A DNA stretch of 64,000 nucleotides from assembly GCA_009363875.1 (NCBI GenBank), contig CM018689.1:57661741-57725740 (forward strand), read 5' to 3'. A program made the position numbers and the translations under genes. Source of the DNA: Mikania micrantha (taxonomy: Eukaryota; Streptophyta; Magnoliopsida; Asterales; Asteraceae). The first letter of the stretch is position 1; each line of letters begins with the position of its first letter. Under the pieces are notes generated by a model, which made no database searches, was not told the origin of the DNA, and worked only from the letters and a program-made list of their open reading frames with translations. Below are positions 22,477-34,000 of this stretch, in pieces.

Positions 22477-24149
22477 TTTTAAACAAAGAAGACATTAAAT
22501 GTTTAAGATGAAAGGGTGAGTATCCAGATGAAAAATTACAATTAGGCCGACAATGAAAGCAATTAGGCAATTTTACAAGCCTCCAAGTCTCAAATTCATG
22601 TTTCCTTATTCTTTTTTCTTATTAGAATATTACATATTACCCCTTACAACTTATTCATTTTATAAATTAAGCTTTATCATTTTACTAGCATACTTATTTG
22701 AATTTTCCGATTAAGTTTAAACCGTAAATCGTTAAACGTATATATTGTTAAAAGACTAGTTCAACTTTAGTATATTTTTAAAAGATTTATTAAAAACCCG
22801 GATGAGACCAAAATCAATACCCGTAAAATTTTCTGATAAAATACCGTTAAATCGATCTTTATGAGCGGAAAAACAGGCTGGGAAGCTCCGTCCTTGGTGT
22901 GTTGTGTACTTGTGTTACTTGTGTATGTACTTGAGGATTTCCACTAAAGCATCCACCATCGGTGAGTACGATATTTTAAACCGTTTAGAAATAAATAAGT
23001 ACCTTATTTAATTTATAATTTTATGCTAACTAGAATAAAAACCCGATAGATAAAATCATAAAAGAAATATCAAGCCATTAATATTAAATATTCAGAATTA
23101 TAAAATGATATATTAAGTTTTAACGAGCAATGAAGCAAAGTCACAGGTCTCTATGAAAGGCTGGAAGAAGCCTTTCTTTCCTAAAAAGGAAATCTAAAAT
23201 TTACTTATATCTTATCATTCATATTATAGAATTAGTTATGTTATGAGTAAAATTTATGGTATATTTTTTTTGTTGTAAGTAATAAATCAGTAATATAAAA
23301 AATAAATAGAAAGGGAAAAGTATAGAGATTGATGTTAAATAAAAATTAAAGATTTATTTTGTGAAAAATAGTTAAATTAGTTCCATTCTCATAAATACGT
23401 TATTTTTAACATATTAAACTTCACGTGGATACTTCCTAGGCGACGCGAAATGGAATTGAAGATTTATTTTTAAAGAAAATATAAAAATTTAAAATTGATA
23501 TTTAAGTGTAAGTACTAAATTGATTTTGATGTGTCAAGTACTAGATCAATTAACTGAGCTCTCACTATCTAACATGAGCACAAATGATCTATTAACTAAG
23601 CTCTCACTATCTAACATGAGCACAAATGATCGATCGTAAAAGGTCTATCTAGGCTTTCACCTTTTTTGTTTGCTTTCCATCATAAATATTTGGTTCTATC
23701 TAACTTCATGCTTGCCTTTTGTTTCATAAACTTACACCAAATATCCATTATATACATCTTATATTTCTTTATCTTTATAACATAACTTAAGAATTATAAC
23801 ATAACTTAAGAAGAGTTTCAAAGAACAAAGGTCAATTTCAGGATCAAAGAGCGAAAATGAAGACGAGATTCACAAACTTCATTATCATAAATCGTGTATT
23901 GTGATTGTGAGCTTGTTTATTATAGTGGTATAAGGAAGATAATTGCAATGCATTTACTCCCTTGTAGAGTGGAATTTGTGAAGGTTTTAAAGGTGATCAC
24001 TATCTTGTTTGTGAAATGTAAAATGTGATCGTCATACGGTTGTAAATGAGCCGAGCAAGGCTTGGCTAGATCTCAAAAAATTAATGAGCCGAGTTGAGCC
24101 AACTCCAGCTTGAAATTTTTATCAAACTGAAAAGTAAAGCTTGAATTGC
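22477..24149. other. Intergenic DNA with a 42-bp duplication
   Basis: Two copies of a 42-bp unit beginning GATC and containing CTCTCACTATCTAACATGAG lie at 23544-23585 and 23586-23627. A shorter direct repeat, ATAACATAACTTAAGAA, occurs at about 23778-23812. The segment 24040-24110 has GAGCCGAGC-type words common in decayed hAT MITEs. No gene is supported. Confidence 0.45.
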
Positions 24150-24190
24150 ATTCTCTCCCTCCCTCCCTCTCCCTCTCTCCCTCCCTCCCT

Positions 24191-24227
<37 letters not shown>
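24150..24227. repeat. (CT)n/(CCCT)n microsatellite
   Basis: A polypyrimidine tract of CCCTCCCT units passing into (CT)n. The minus-strand Arg-Glu frame across it is a repeat artefact. Confidence 0.95.
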
Positions 24228-24230
<3 letters not shown>

Positions 24231-26759
24231 ATGTATTGATACGCAAAAATAAATAAATAAACACTTCAACAAAAACGTAACACATAATTTATAAGTTAAA
24301 AGACTATAATTCAAATTTAAATCGTTACCAATTAAGTTATTTATGTGTAATAAAACATATTGTGTAGTACACATGATCTTGATATTTATTAAAAACTAGT
24401 TTTGTACTTTTGCATATCTGCTATATACAATAAACCAATATTTTTGGTAATAAGATATTGATTCTTGTAATTCTTTTAAAAAAAATATTAAAAAAACGTA
24501 AATAAAAAATAAATGAACAAGTAATTAAGTATTTATGACACATATATACATGTTTTTAAATGAGAACTAACAAATAATAAAAACAAAAAAAAATCAACAG
24601 AATTCCGAATTTGGGTTCTGGTTCCAAACTTTTTTGAATTCATTTTATTTAGTTAACTAATTAAACCGAATTCACAATTAAATTTGTTATTTTTATTATA
24701 CAAGATTTAATTTAGTTTATTCAGTTTTAACCGTTTTATTTGGTTATTAATTGTTTTATTCGGTTGAAATCAATTTGTTTAGTTTTATCTCGAAGCAAAC
24801 CGAATTGAATTCGGTTCGAATAACCACTTTACGAATTTGGTTCAGTTCAATTCTTGGATATGGGAAAGAGTTGAAACCCGATTAAACCGAACCAAATAAA
24901 CAAAAAAAATCGTTAGCTGCACCAATAAACACTCTTATACCCCAGATTGTATAAAAGGAAAAAATAATTTAATCAAGAAAACTTAAAAGAACATGAAGTA
25001 AAAAATTGATAACTAAAAGAATATTTTAATTGGTTATAATGTTCATATGCGTAACAGTAATTAGTTATTAGGTAATGTAAAAGTCTTTAATATGTTAATA
25101 TTGATTTAAAAGTGCACAACTTAATTGATTATAAAAATTGAACAAGACAATACCTATCTAGTTTAAACAAGAATCTTATAGAAAGTTATTCATAACATGT
25201 TTAAAATCTAAATAATTAATTATTAAAAAATAAAGAAAGAAAAAAAACAAGAGATGTAAGGAAAGAGTTAAGAAAGGAGCGTCGGTCGAAGTTTGATAAG
25301 TCTTGAAATGGACCCCATGTTTCACCATCATATCCATCTTCGTATCTACATATTTACCATTTACCCCCTACGGAGCCCTTTCATCTTATTATATATATTT
25401 TTCTACCCAAATAATTATCAATAATACTTACTCTAGAAGATTTCGACCCGAACAGACTGATTTAACATTTTGAAAATAGGATCTTATTAACAAGACTTTA
25501 ACAATAAACTTGTTTAAAGTTGATGATCTCGACCTAACTCGGACTGATTTGACACATGAAAATAAAACACAGTATGACACGATATGATTTGATCAGAGCC
25601 AAAGACCAAAGACGTACACTTAACCTATGTTTCAACTTTTAACAACGTAACCAAGTTGTACTAGACAATACCATCTTAAACAAATCAAAGCATAGTTCAT
25701 GATCTCTTTTCGGATAGGATGAAACTTTTAGCATCGAAAAATATATATTCGGGTTGATATATGTTATTTAAATGATCTATATATACATATATATTGTTTA
25801 AATAATAAATAAATGTTATTAATAAAGAAAAAAATAAAAAGTATACCATTTAACTATAAGTAGCATGTTAGGGTATACCAAGTATGGAAAGATGAAGGAG
25901 ATGCATGGTATTTAGATTAGTTGGGTTTTGTTTCAGGTGGTGTTGGGACCCATTTAAAAAAAAAAAAAATGAAATGTAAGTTTTGGTTTGCGTGATTGAC
26001 GTTGAGATGTAGGAGAGAATTTAATAAGGTTTCCCAAAATCTACCCGAATCTTACTCCAACATCACACACTTTATATATATTTTTATTTTTTTTATTTTT
26101 TATATATTTTTTTATTTTCATATGCATCAATCAAAGTTCAAAACTACTTCCAAAGACTTCACTGCAACTCCAAACATGACCCACCATTGTTCCCTCCTTT
26201 CACTTTTCAAGTTTTCTTTCTTTGTTTTTTTTTAAGAAATGAAATTCATAAATTCAGTTTTTAATTAAGATATGATTCATGTGTATCAAACTCTTCTGTA
26301 CATATTATCTATGAACATGATAAAAAAAATTAAGTATTTTAACAAAAAAAATATTCAACAACTCGATCTTGATGGTATTTCTATGAGGCTTTTAAATATT
26401 TTCTTTTTTTAACTTGTAAAATTAAATATTATGCATTTAAAATTTGTATCTTAGGAAAATATGTAATTTTCGAAATTAAAAAGGATAAATATGTAATTCT
26501 CCTGTTTATTTATCTATGACTAATTAAGAGAACCCAAATCAAATTTCGTTTATTATAGTGTTGTCTTCATGGTTCCTTTCCCCCCACGTACAACTTCATT
26601 TTGATTATCTAGTGGAAATCTTTTAAGTTCACATTCAATGAATATCAATTTGTTGCGGTTAAACTTAAGTAATAGCGCATAGTGCATCAAAGAATTACAT
26701 ATGATAAAAAAAGATTATAAACTTCTTCATGTATCACATTTATAATAAATATGTGTGTA
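24228..26759. other. Intergenic DNA
   Basis: AT-rich; 24600-24900 has repeated AACCGAATT/AATTCGGTT words, probably a decayed MITE. A T-rich tract lies at 26070-26125. The frame at 25996-26235 is low in complexity. No gene is supported. Confidence 0.45.
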
Positions 26760-27287
26760 TCTATACTACTATATAATACATATTATAAGGATTGAATACT
26801 AATTTGATTAAATCTATTAAAATTAAGAGTTTTACAACTCTTACAACCATGGTTGTAAAATTCGCTAGGCGCTAGTCGGGCGGCGAGGTACCGCCTAGGG
26901 ATTAATCGGGATTAATCGGCGCTAGGCGGATTGGAATTTTTATATGTAATTTTACAAATATATATTATATACACACATCAATATCAATAATTTAATATAA
27001 TACTTCAAATAATTTTAAAAAATATACTTAAATATACTAAAAAAAGTACTTTAAAGTGCAAACTTAAACACTGAGTTCAAAGTTTAGAGATAAATTTCGA
27101 TGTTAACTGCTTGGATTCGATGTTTCAGAGAAATATTAAAGATTTTTGATTGAGAAATTTCTAAATAATCATGAAATTGGTCCCCTTTTACCATAAAAAA
27201 GTCAAAAAAAGCCAAAAAAAGTCAAAAAAGTGAAAAAAAAATAAAAAACTGATCGGGCCGCCTAGCACCGCCTAGCGCCTAGGCACC

Positions 27288-29486
27288 TGTGACAATTGTA
27301 GGTAAACATTACGTCATCAATAACACGAGCACGTTTGGTCGTTCTAGGAATCTGTGTTAAATTGATGATTTTAATCATTACAGGTTTAAAGTGTACGAGA
27401 AATTGAGAATATGGGCGAAAACCGTGCGCGAAACGGAGTTACGGATTGTCCGGAATCGCGAAAAGAAGATTTCGGCATTAATGACGTAAGCACATTTGAT
27501 CGTGCTTGAAATCCATGAGGATTTAGTAACTTTTGTTATTGGGGAATGATAGTACGTGAAAAATGATGAACGTGGGCGAAAACCGGGCGCAAAACGGAGT
27601 TCGTATGCCCCCGGAATCGCGAAACGAAGTTTAAACAAAATATAGGAGGAAAACCGGGTCAGGCGGTACGCCTGGCGTGGGCGTCGGTATCCAGGCGATG
27701 CGCCCCAGGCGCTATGTCGGCTAAAAACGTTTTTAAACGATCTGATCGCGTTGGTAGCCTCAAAAATCGTCCATTTCGACCTCCAGACCGTAGTTCTTCA
27801 TAATTTCACCTCCAAGCTTCATTTCAAAGGTGTTTGATCATCCGGATCATCCCACGGATCGTATATACAAGTCCCGATCGCTGTTTTAACCGCAGAAACT
27901 CGTCAGAACAGGTAACGGTTCGTTTTAACCTTCTAGTTTGATTTTGATTGATTAGATCTTGATTTTGAACGTAATGAGATAGTTAGGATTGTTGATTATT
28001 GCCTAGATGATGGCTAGGATTGATTATAAACGAAGAACACGAAGTTCTAACGGTTAAATTCTTGTTTTGATCCGTTGTAATGCCCGATTTTCATGAAATC
28101 ATAACTATGATTATAATGGTTTAAACCATTTGATTATAACAATGTAGGTGATTAGTTTGATTAATCTTTGAATTGCAAAGATTAAATCTAAATGTTTCAA
28201 ACTAATCATAATCATTAACATACTCATTGGAACGATTATCTGATGTTTTTGATAACAGTCAGATCAGTATGTTAAACATGGTTATTTTATCAATTATGAT
28301 ACTACATTGTGATATTTCATGATATTTGGGTAATCACTAACAAGGATTAATCAATTCTAAGCCATTAAATCATCTAAAAATTATTTTAGCGTTATAATCA
28401 ACAATATTAACTATTTGATTAATCCGAGATTATTTAGATTAATCAAGAGGGTCATCAACTTTGAATTAGGAATCTAATGTAATGTAGGTTCCTACATTAT
28501 CATACATTGTATGATATAACCTTAAATTAATTAATTATATAATTATTATCTAGTTGATGATTTATTAAGCAATGTCTTTGACATTGAACGTTCAGAAAGA
28601 TCTAATCAGTAAACTAGAACATAAATAACTTAGTAAATATAACTAAATGCAGAATCACCCTTACTATCAAGTCTTGTGATATTCTGCTACATTTGTATTA
28701 TCAAGTGAGTTTCATACAACCCCTTTTCTTTTACTGTTTTATTAACATCGGGGTGACTATTATGAAATCTTTATCAAACGTGTGATATGTTTAGTAACAA
28801 TTGCAATACCGGCTTGCATGTGGGTGTCATGGGATTTTGACTATTTTCTGTGTGCAACAAAAGTCCTCAAAACCAACTGTATCTGGTTAACCCATGTGGG
28901 GCCGAATGTGTGAACAAAGATAGTACTATCGGGTTGACAACCCCATTCATGGATAGATAGCGTCTACCCTTGTGTGAATGCCTGTCACCATTCCTGGTAT
29001 CGACTTGATGTAGTGAAACATTGAGTTAGAGGCACGGAGTTTGACTTCGGTCATTTTCTAGACTGGACTGTCAGAAAGGATCTGGATACGGGTCACATGA
29101 TTATTCACTTATGTTAATGTGTACCATTGACTTTACTATCATATCATATTGTATCGAGTCTTATTTATGAACTCACCAGTTTTATACTGATATTTTTAAA
29201 CTTTACATCTTTTACAGGTAATCAGTACCAACGGTGAGGAAACACCTGTGCACGCACCATGTAATTAGGACTTGGGATGTAATAAAAGGAACTTAAGTTG
29301 TAAACGGATACTCAGGACATGTAATAAATATGTGTCGTGATTTTTAATTAGTGCTTTTCTTAACTATGTGTGTTATGATACCGGATCAAGTAAGTCACCC
29401 CTCACCTTCGAGACTTCACCGCTATGCTTCCGCTACCCTTCAAAGATGACGTCGTCTGGTGACGCGGAGGAGGTGGGGGTGTGACA
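27288..29486 (+). repeat. 5' LTR of Tekay-like element (2199 bp)
   Basis: It begins TGTGACAATTG and ends GGGTGTGACA. GTATATACAAG near 27863 is a candidate TATA region. CAGAACAG|GTAACG near 27911 and a GTGAGT at about 28700 are candidate splice donors; the latter lies in a block shared with the LARD-like LTR near 5150. Position 27844 is G where the 3' LTR has A (36289), the only difference I noticed. Confidence 0.95.
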
Positions 29487-29489
29487 GGG

Positions 29490-29501
29490 TGGTATCAGAG
29501 C
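29490..29501 (+). other. Primer binding site of Tekay-like element
   Basis: TGGTATCAGAGC, matching the initiator Met-tRNA 3' end, three bases after the LTR. Confidence 0.92.
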
Positions 29502-29505
29502 CACA

Positions 29506-29547
29506 GGTTATAGAATTTAGGCGGACTTAGAAACCTAGATTATAACC
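29506..29547 (+). other. Post-PBS stem-loop
   Basis: GGTTATA (29506-29512) pairs with TATAACC (29541-29547), with an inner TAGG/CCTA pair. Sequence and spacing match the structure at 331-378 in the LARD-like element. Confidence 0.6.
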
Positions 29548-29669
29548 ATAGGCCCGAATAGTTACACTGAGAGCACCGAACATAGTTAACAAATATAAAC
29601 ACTCAAATACATGTTGTTGTTATTTATTTATTTTACGTTACTAATACGAACTTGTATGTCAATACAGCG

Positions 29670-30332
29670 ATGTCAGACTCAGAAAGTGATTCAGTTGGCA
29701 CGGAAACAAGTTCAGGATCAACACAGACAGTGCCGTCATCTCAAATGTCCCACCAGACTTTACCATCACTACCACCTACATCACCTATATCTCAGCGTCT
29801 GTTAGATGCTGACTCACCAGCTATCAGGAGGGCACAAAGCCCTACACCACCACAGCAAGTACCAGTATTTACAGGGTTTGGAGGAAGGCGGGGACGAGCC
29901 CGCATCTCGACAGGTCCTGTTCCGAGAGGACCACTAGCACCCCGGGATGTACCTCATTCCATACATGAGGAAGGCGAGTCATCTCAGCAAGCTGAGATCA
30001 GAGACCAGTTACGACGGGTTACATTGGATCTTCAGTTATCGCGTGTTTCATTGCAGGAAACACGTGACACTCTGTGGGAAACTCGCACGGCCTATGAGAG
30101 TTTAGCTGAACATGTTGCTGTCCTAGAGGCAGGTGCTAGGGCATGGAGGGAGGTGATTGAGGGTAGACTCCAGTGGACTTTAGGTGGTATGTGTAGGACT
30201 GGGGTAGAGAAAGTTAGGGGATGGATGGTAGGGTTAGGCAATAGGAGTGTGGAGCTACGACTGTTGGACGTGGCAATAGTGATGGCAGTGGTGGCCATCA
30301 TTATCATATGTTTGCTGTATTTTCTACGGTAA
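29670..30332 (+). CDS. Accessory ORF of retrotransposon: coiled-coil, tail-anchored membrane protein
   Basis: 220 residues, starting at the first ATG after a long T-rich stretch and an AG (29668-29669 context ACAGCG). Residues 1-55 are Ser/Thr/Asp/Glu-rich; 55-100 are Pro/Arg/Gly-rich and look disordered. About 105-165 are charged with heptad-like leucines, probably a coiled coil. Residues 198-218 are strongly hydrophobic (Ile/Val/Ala/Leu) and end two residues before the stop, the pattern of a tail-anchored membrane protein. It lies between the primer site and gag-pol, where standard Tekay elements have no required gene. No similarity to a named family is recognised, and an envelope role is not indicated: no signal peptide or ectodomain is seen. 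Membrane association is inferred from hydropathy only. Confidence 0.7.
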   Translation: MSDSESDSVGTETSSGSTQTVPSSQMSHQTLPSLPPTSPISQRLLDADSPAIRRAQSPTPPQQVPVFTGFGGRRGRARISTGPVPRGPLAPRDVPHSIHEEGESSQQAEIRDQLRRVTLDLQLSRVSLQETRDTLWETRTAYESLAEHVAVLEAGARAWREVIEGRLQWTLGGMCRTGVEKVRGWMVGLGNRSVELRLLDVAIVMAVVAIIIICLLYFLR

Positions 30333-30583
30333 AGGAATCGAATAGACTGGACTGTACTACTCCGAGGAAGTTTTGACTTGTAAAATAGGCCTCGGACGGT
30401 TAGGTTGTAATAGTAGGTACAACTGCATTAGGATATTTTCTTGTATCTGTACTAATCCTAATGTACAACTGTGACAGTTATAATAAAAGTTTTCTTTTAA
30501 CAATTGTATGTGCAACATTGTGTCTTTACATTATAGCCGGTGCTAACTTTGCAATTCATATCAAAAGGAAACTTGTGCGAAAA
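30333..30583. other. Spacer between accessory ORF and hairpin array
   Basis: Non-coding leader sequence of the retrotransposon. It includes an imperfect repeat of the CCTAATGTACAAC type around 30420-30470 but no ORF. Confidence 0.5.
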
Positions 30584-30850
30584 CATAACAATATCGGTGT
30601 TACATTGCGGTAAAGTAATGTAATACTAGTGCATAACAAGACTCATGTGGAGTCATAACAATATCGGTGTTACATTGCGGTGAAGTAATGTAATACTAGT
30701 ACGTAACAAAATTTGTGATTGGGTCATATCAATATCGGTGTTACATTATAGTGAAATAATGTAATACTAGTACATAACAAACACGTGTAGAAACATATTA
30801 ATATCGGTACTACATTATAGTGAAATAATGTAATACTAGTACATATCAGT
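30584..30850 (+). repeat. Four-copy 70-bp repeat, each copy with a hairpin
   Basis: Copies start near 30584, 30654, 30725 and 30794 with ATATCGGTRYTACATT. In each, TTACATT (or TACATT) pairs with AATGTAA about nine bases on, and ends ATACTAGT. Loop sequence varies more than the stems. A separate hairpin, GTATCATTTT/AAAATGATAC, follows at about 30870-30902. All lie between the accessory ORF and gag-pol. Confidence 0.85.
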
Positions 30851-31025
30851 GTTGTAACATGTCTAAATTGGTATCATTTTGGTAGACTATAAAATGATAC
30901 TAGTATACGTTTGGCAAGACAAACAGACGTATTAGTATAACTGCAACTATGAACTTGACTTAGTGGCGTACAAGATAACTGTGAAAACTCGAAGTAGTTA
31001 TACAACGTTTGTCTTTATTACGACT

Positions 31026-34000
31026 ATGGATTCTTGTTCTGACTTTACTTTATATGTGTGTGATCAGACTATGGCCCCTAGAAGAGGTCGTTCTGCTAAA
31101 AATCCTCAAACTCAAGAATCCATTCCGGATCCACCTGTGAATGAACACAGTCTAAATGAAGCGGACGTTGCTCGTATAGCAGGTGATCAATTATCCGCTG
31201 TTCTCACGGGCATGTTGGCCCAATATCAAACAAATCGTGCTTCTGGCTCGGGTAGAGTCCAAACGGAGCCTAATGCTACAGGCGGACATGCTGAAATCCG
31301 CCATACGACTAGTACCAACACAATCAATCCGGATCCTCCACAACGAGGATGCACTTATAAGTACTTCGCTTCCTGCAATCCCCCTACTTTTACGGGGAAG
31401 GAAGGAGCGTCAGGACTTTTGAAATGGATTGAGGGCATGGAGACTAAGCTCAAGATCAGCCAGTGTTTGGCTGAACACAAAGTGTCTTATGCAGCTTGTT
31501 CACTGACAGACTCAGCATTGACCTGGTGGAATACCCAGGCAAAAACCTTGACCACGGCTGTTGTGGATGCTATGACTTGGGACGAATTTAAAACTATGAT
31601 TCTGTCAGAATATTGTCCCATCACTGAAATCCAAAAGCTCCAAGAGGAATTTTGGAACCATTCTATGATCGGTGCTAATTGTTTGAAATATACCGATCGA
31701 TTTCATGAATTGACATGTCTGCTGCCAAACATGTTTCCAACTGAGCAGGCGTTGATAGAAAAATATATCAAAGGTCTGGTACCTCAAATCAAGGGAATGG
31801 TCACGGCAGCTGAACCACGTACTTTGAAACATGCTATCACCTTAACCACCAGGCTTACCGATGTGGCAGTAAGAAGTGGTACATTGACAGTGAAAGGTGA
31901 GTCAAGCAGCAGTCTGGCAACCACTACCCCCAGCACTGTTAAAGGGGTGAAACGGAAATGGGTTGGGAAAGGCAAACCAGGAGCTCCGGTGGAACCCAGC
32001 CGGAATGTGCAAATGGCAAAGGGATACATTGCCACAACTTTGGAGAGAAAAGCCTATGTAGGGCAAGCACCTAAATGTCCTAAGTGCCCATTTCATCATG
32101 TGGGACCTTGCCCTGTTTGTAACAATTGTAATAAGGTCGGGCATTTCTCCAAATATTGCAATCTCCCTGTTCGCCGACCAAACCAGGGAACTCAACAACA
32201 ACAACAACCACAACAATTCAACCGGTCGTGCTTCAGATGTGGAAGCCCGGACCACTTCATGAAAAATTGTCCTACCAACAACACCAACCAGGGCAATGAA
32301 GCAAGAGGAAGAGCCTTCCAGATAGGGGCGGAAGAGGCTAGACGTGATAACAACACCGTTACCGGTACGTTTCTTCTTAACAATCACTATGTATCTGTTC
32401 TTTTTGACACCGGAGCGGACAAAAGTTTTGTTTCTTCTGATTTTGCTTCATTACTCGGATTGACCGTTGATAATCTAACAAACCCTTACATCATTGAAAT
32501 TGCTAATGGCAAGACAATTATGACTAACAATGTGATTCAAGGGTGTTTATTGAATCTAAACGATCATCTTTTCAATATTGATCTTCTTCCTATTGAATTG
32601 GGAAGCTTTGATGTTGTTATTGGTATGGACTGGCTTTCAGAAAATCGAGTGGAAGTCATATGTCAAGATAAGATGATTCGTATTTTATTACCAAATGGTG
32701 ATACACTTATGATACAAGGTGAAAGGGCTGGCAGGAAACTGAGTATCATATCATGTATGCAAGCTCGAAAGTGCTTAAGAAAGGGCTGTCAAGCCTTTTT
32801 AGCCTACGTGACTGAAAACAAACCACATCAAAAACGTATTGAAGACATTCCTGTAGTTCGAGAATATCCTGAAGTTTTTCCTGACGATATATCAGGATTA
32901 CCCCCAGTGAGACAAGTTGAGTTTCGTATTGACTTAGTACCAGGAGCAGCACCTATAGCTAAAGCTCCTTACAGATTGGCTCCATCGGAAATGCAAGAAC
33001 TATCGAGTCAATTACAGGAACTTTTAGATAAAGGTTTCATTAGACCGAGTTACTCACCTTGGGGCGCACCTATCCTTTTTGTGAAAAAGAAGGACGGTAC
33101 TCTCAGGATGTGTATCGACTATCGGGAACTCAATAAATTGACAATCAAGAATCGTTATCCATTACCCCGTATAGATGATCTATTCGATCAATTGCAAGGT
33201 GCTATCTATTTTTCAAAAATCGATCTCAGATCTGGATATCATCAACTACGAATCCATGATGATGATGTTTCTAAAACAGCTTTTCGAACTCGATACGGGC
33301 ATTATGAGTTTTTAGTAATGCCCTTCGGACTGACTAATGCGCCTGCAGTATTTATGGATCTGATGAATCGTGTGTGTAGACCTTACTTGGATAAATTCGT
33401 GATTGTTTTTATTGATGACATTCTCATTTACTCCCGCAGCCAACAAGAACATATGCAACACTTAAAACTGATCTTGGAACTTTTAGCACATGAGAAACTT
33501 TATGCCAAATTTTCCAAATGTGAGTTCTGGTTACGGGAAGTCCAGTTTCTTGGGCATGTAGTAAATGAAAATGGTATACAAGTGGATCCCAGCAAGATTG
33601 AAGCGGTAAAGCAATGGGAGACACCGAAAACCCCAACAGAGATTCGTCAATTCTTAGGGTTAGCGGGCTATTACAGAAGATTCATCAAAAACTTTTCAAA
33701 GATAGCCTTGCCTTTAACTACCCTAACCCAGAAAGATCGAAAGTTCATATGGGACTCTCAACAGGAGGAGGCATTCCAACTGTTGAAGCACAAACTCTGC
33801 AATGCACCTATTCTGGCACTACCAGAAGGCACAGAGAATTTCATAGTCTACTGTGATGCCTCGCTTCAAGGACTTGGGTGTGTGTTGATGCAGAACAACA
33901 AGGTGATTGCCTATGCTTCTCGGCAGTTAAAAGTGCACGAGAAGAATTACACCACTCATGATCTAGAACTTGGTGCAGTAGTGTTTGCACTCAAGATATG

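Noticed and set aside
24081..24374. Minus-strand frame with Arg-Glu repeats
   Set aside because: Produced by the (CT)n microsatellite.
27378..27638. 86-codon minus-strand frame, repeated identically at 35823-36083
   Set aside because: It is antisense sequence of the two LTRs; identity reflects LTR duplication, not a conserved gene.
29670..30332. Envelope-like gene
   Set aside because: No signal peptide, no ectodomain with cysteines, and it lies upstream of gag; a tail-anchored topology fits better.
33424..33636. Minus-strand frames inside gag-pol
   Set aside because: Antisense shadows of a long, conserved coding frame.
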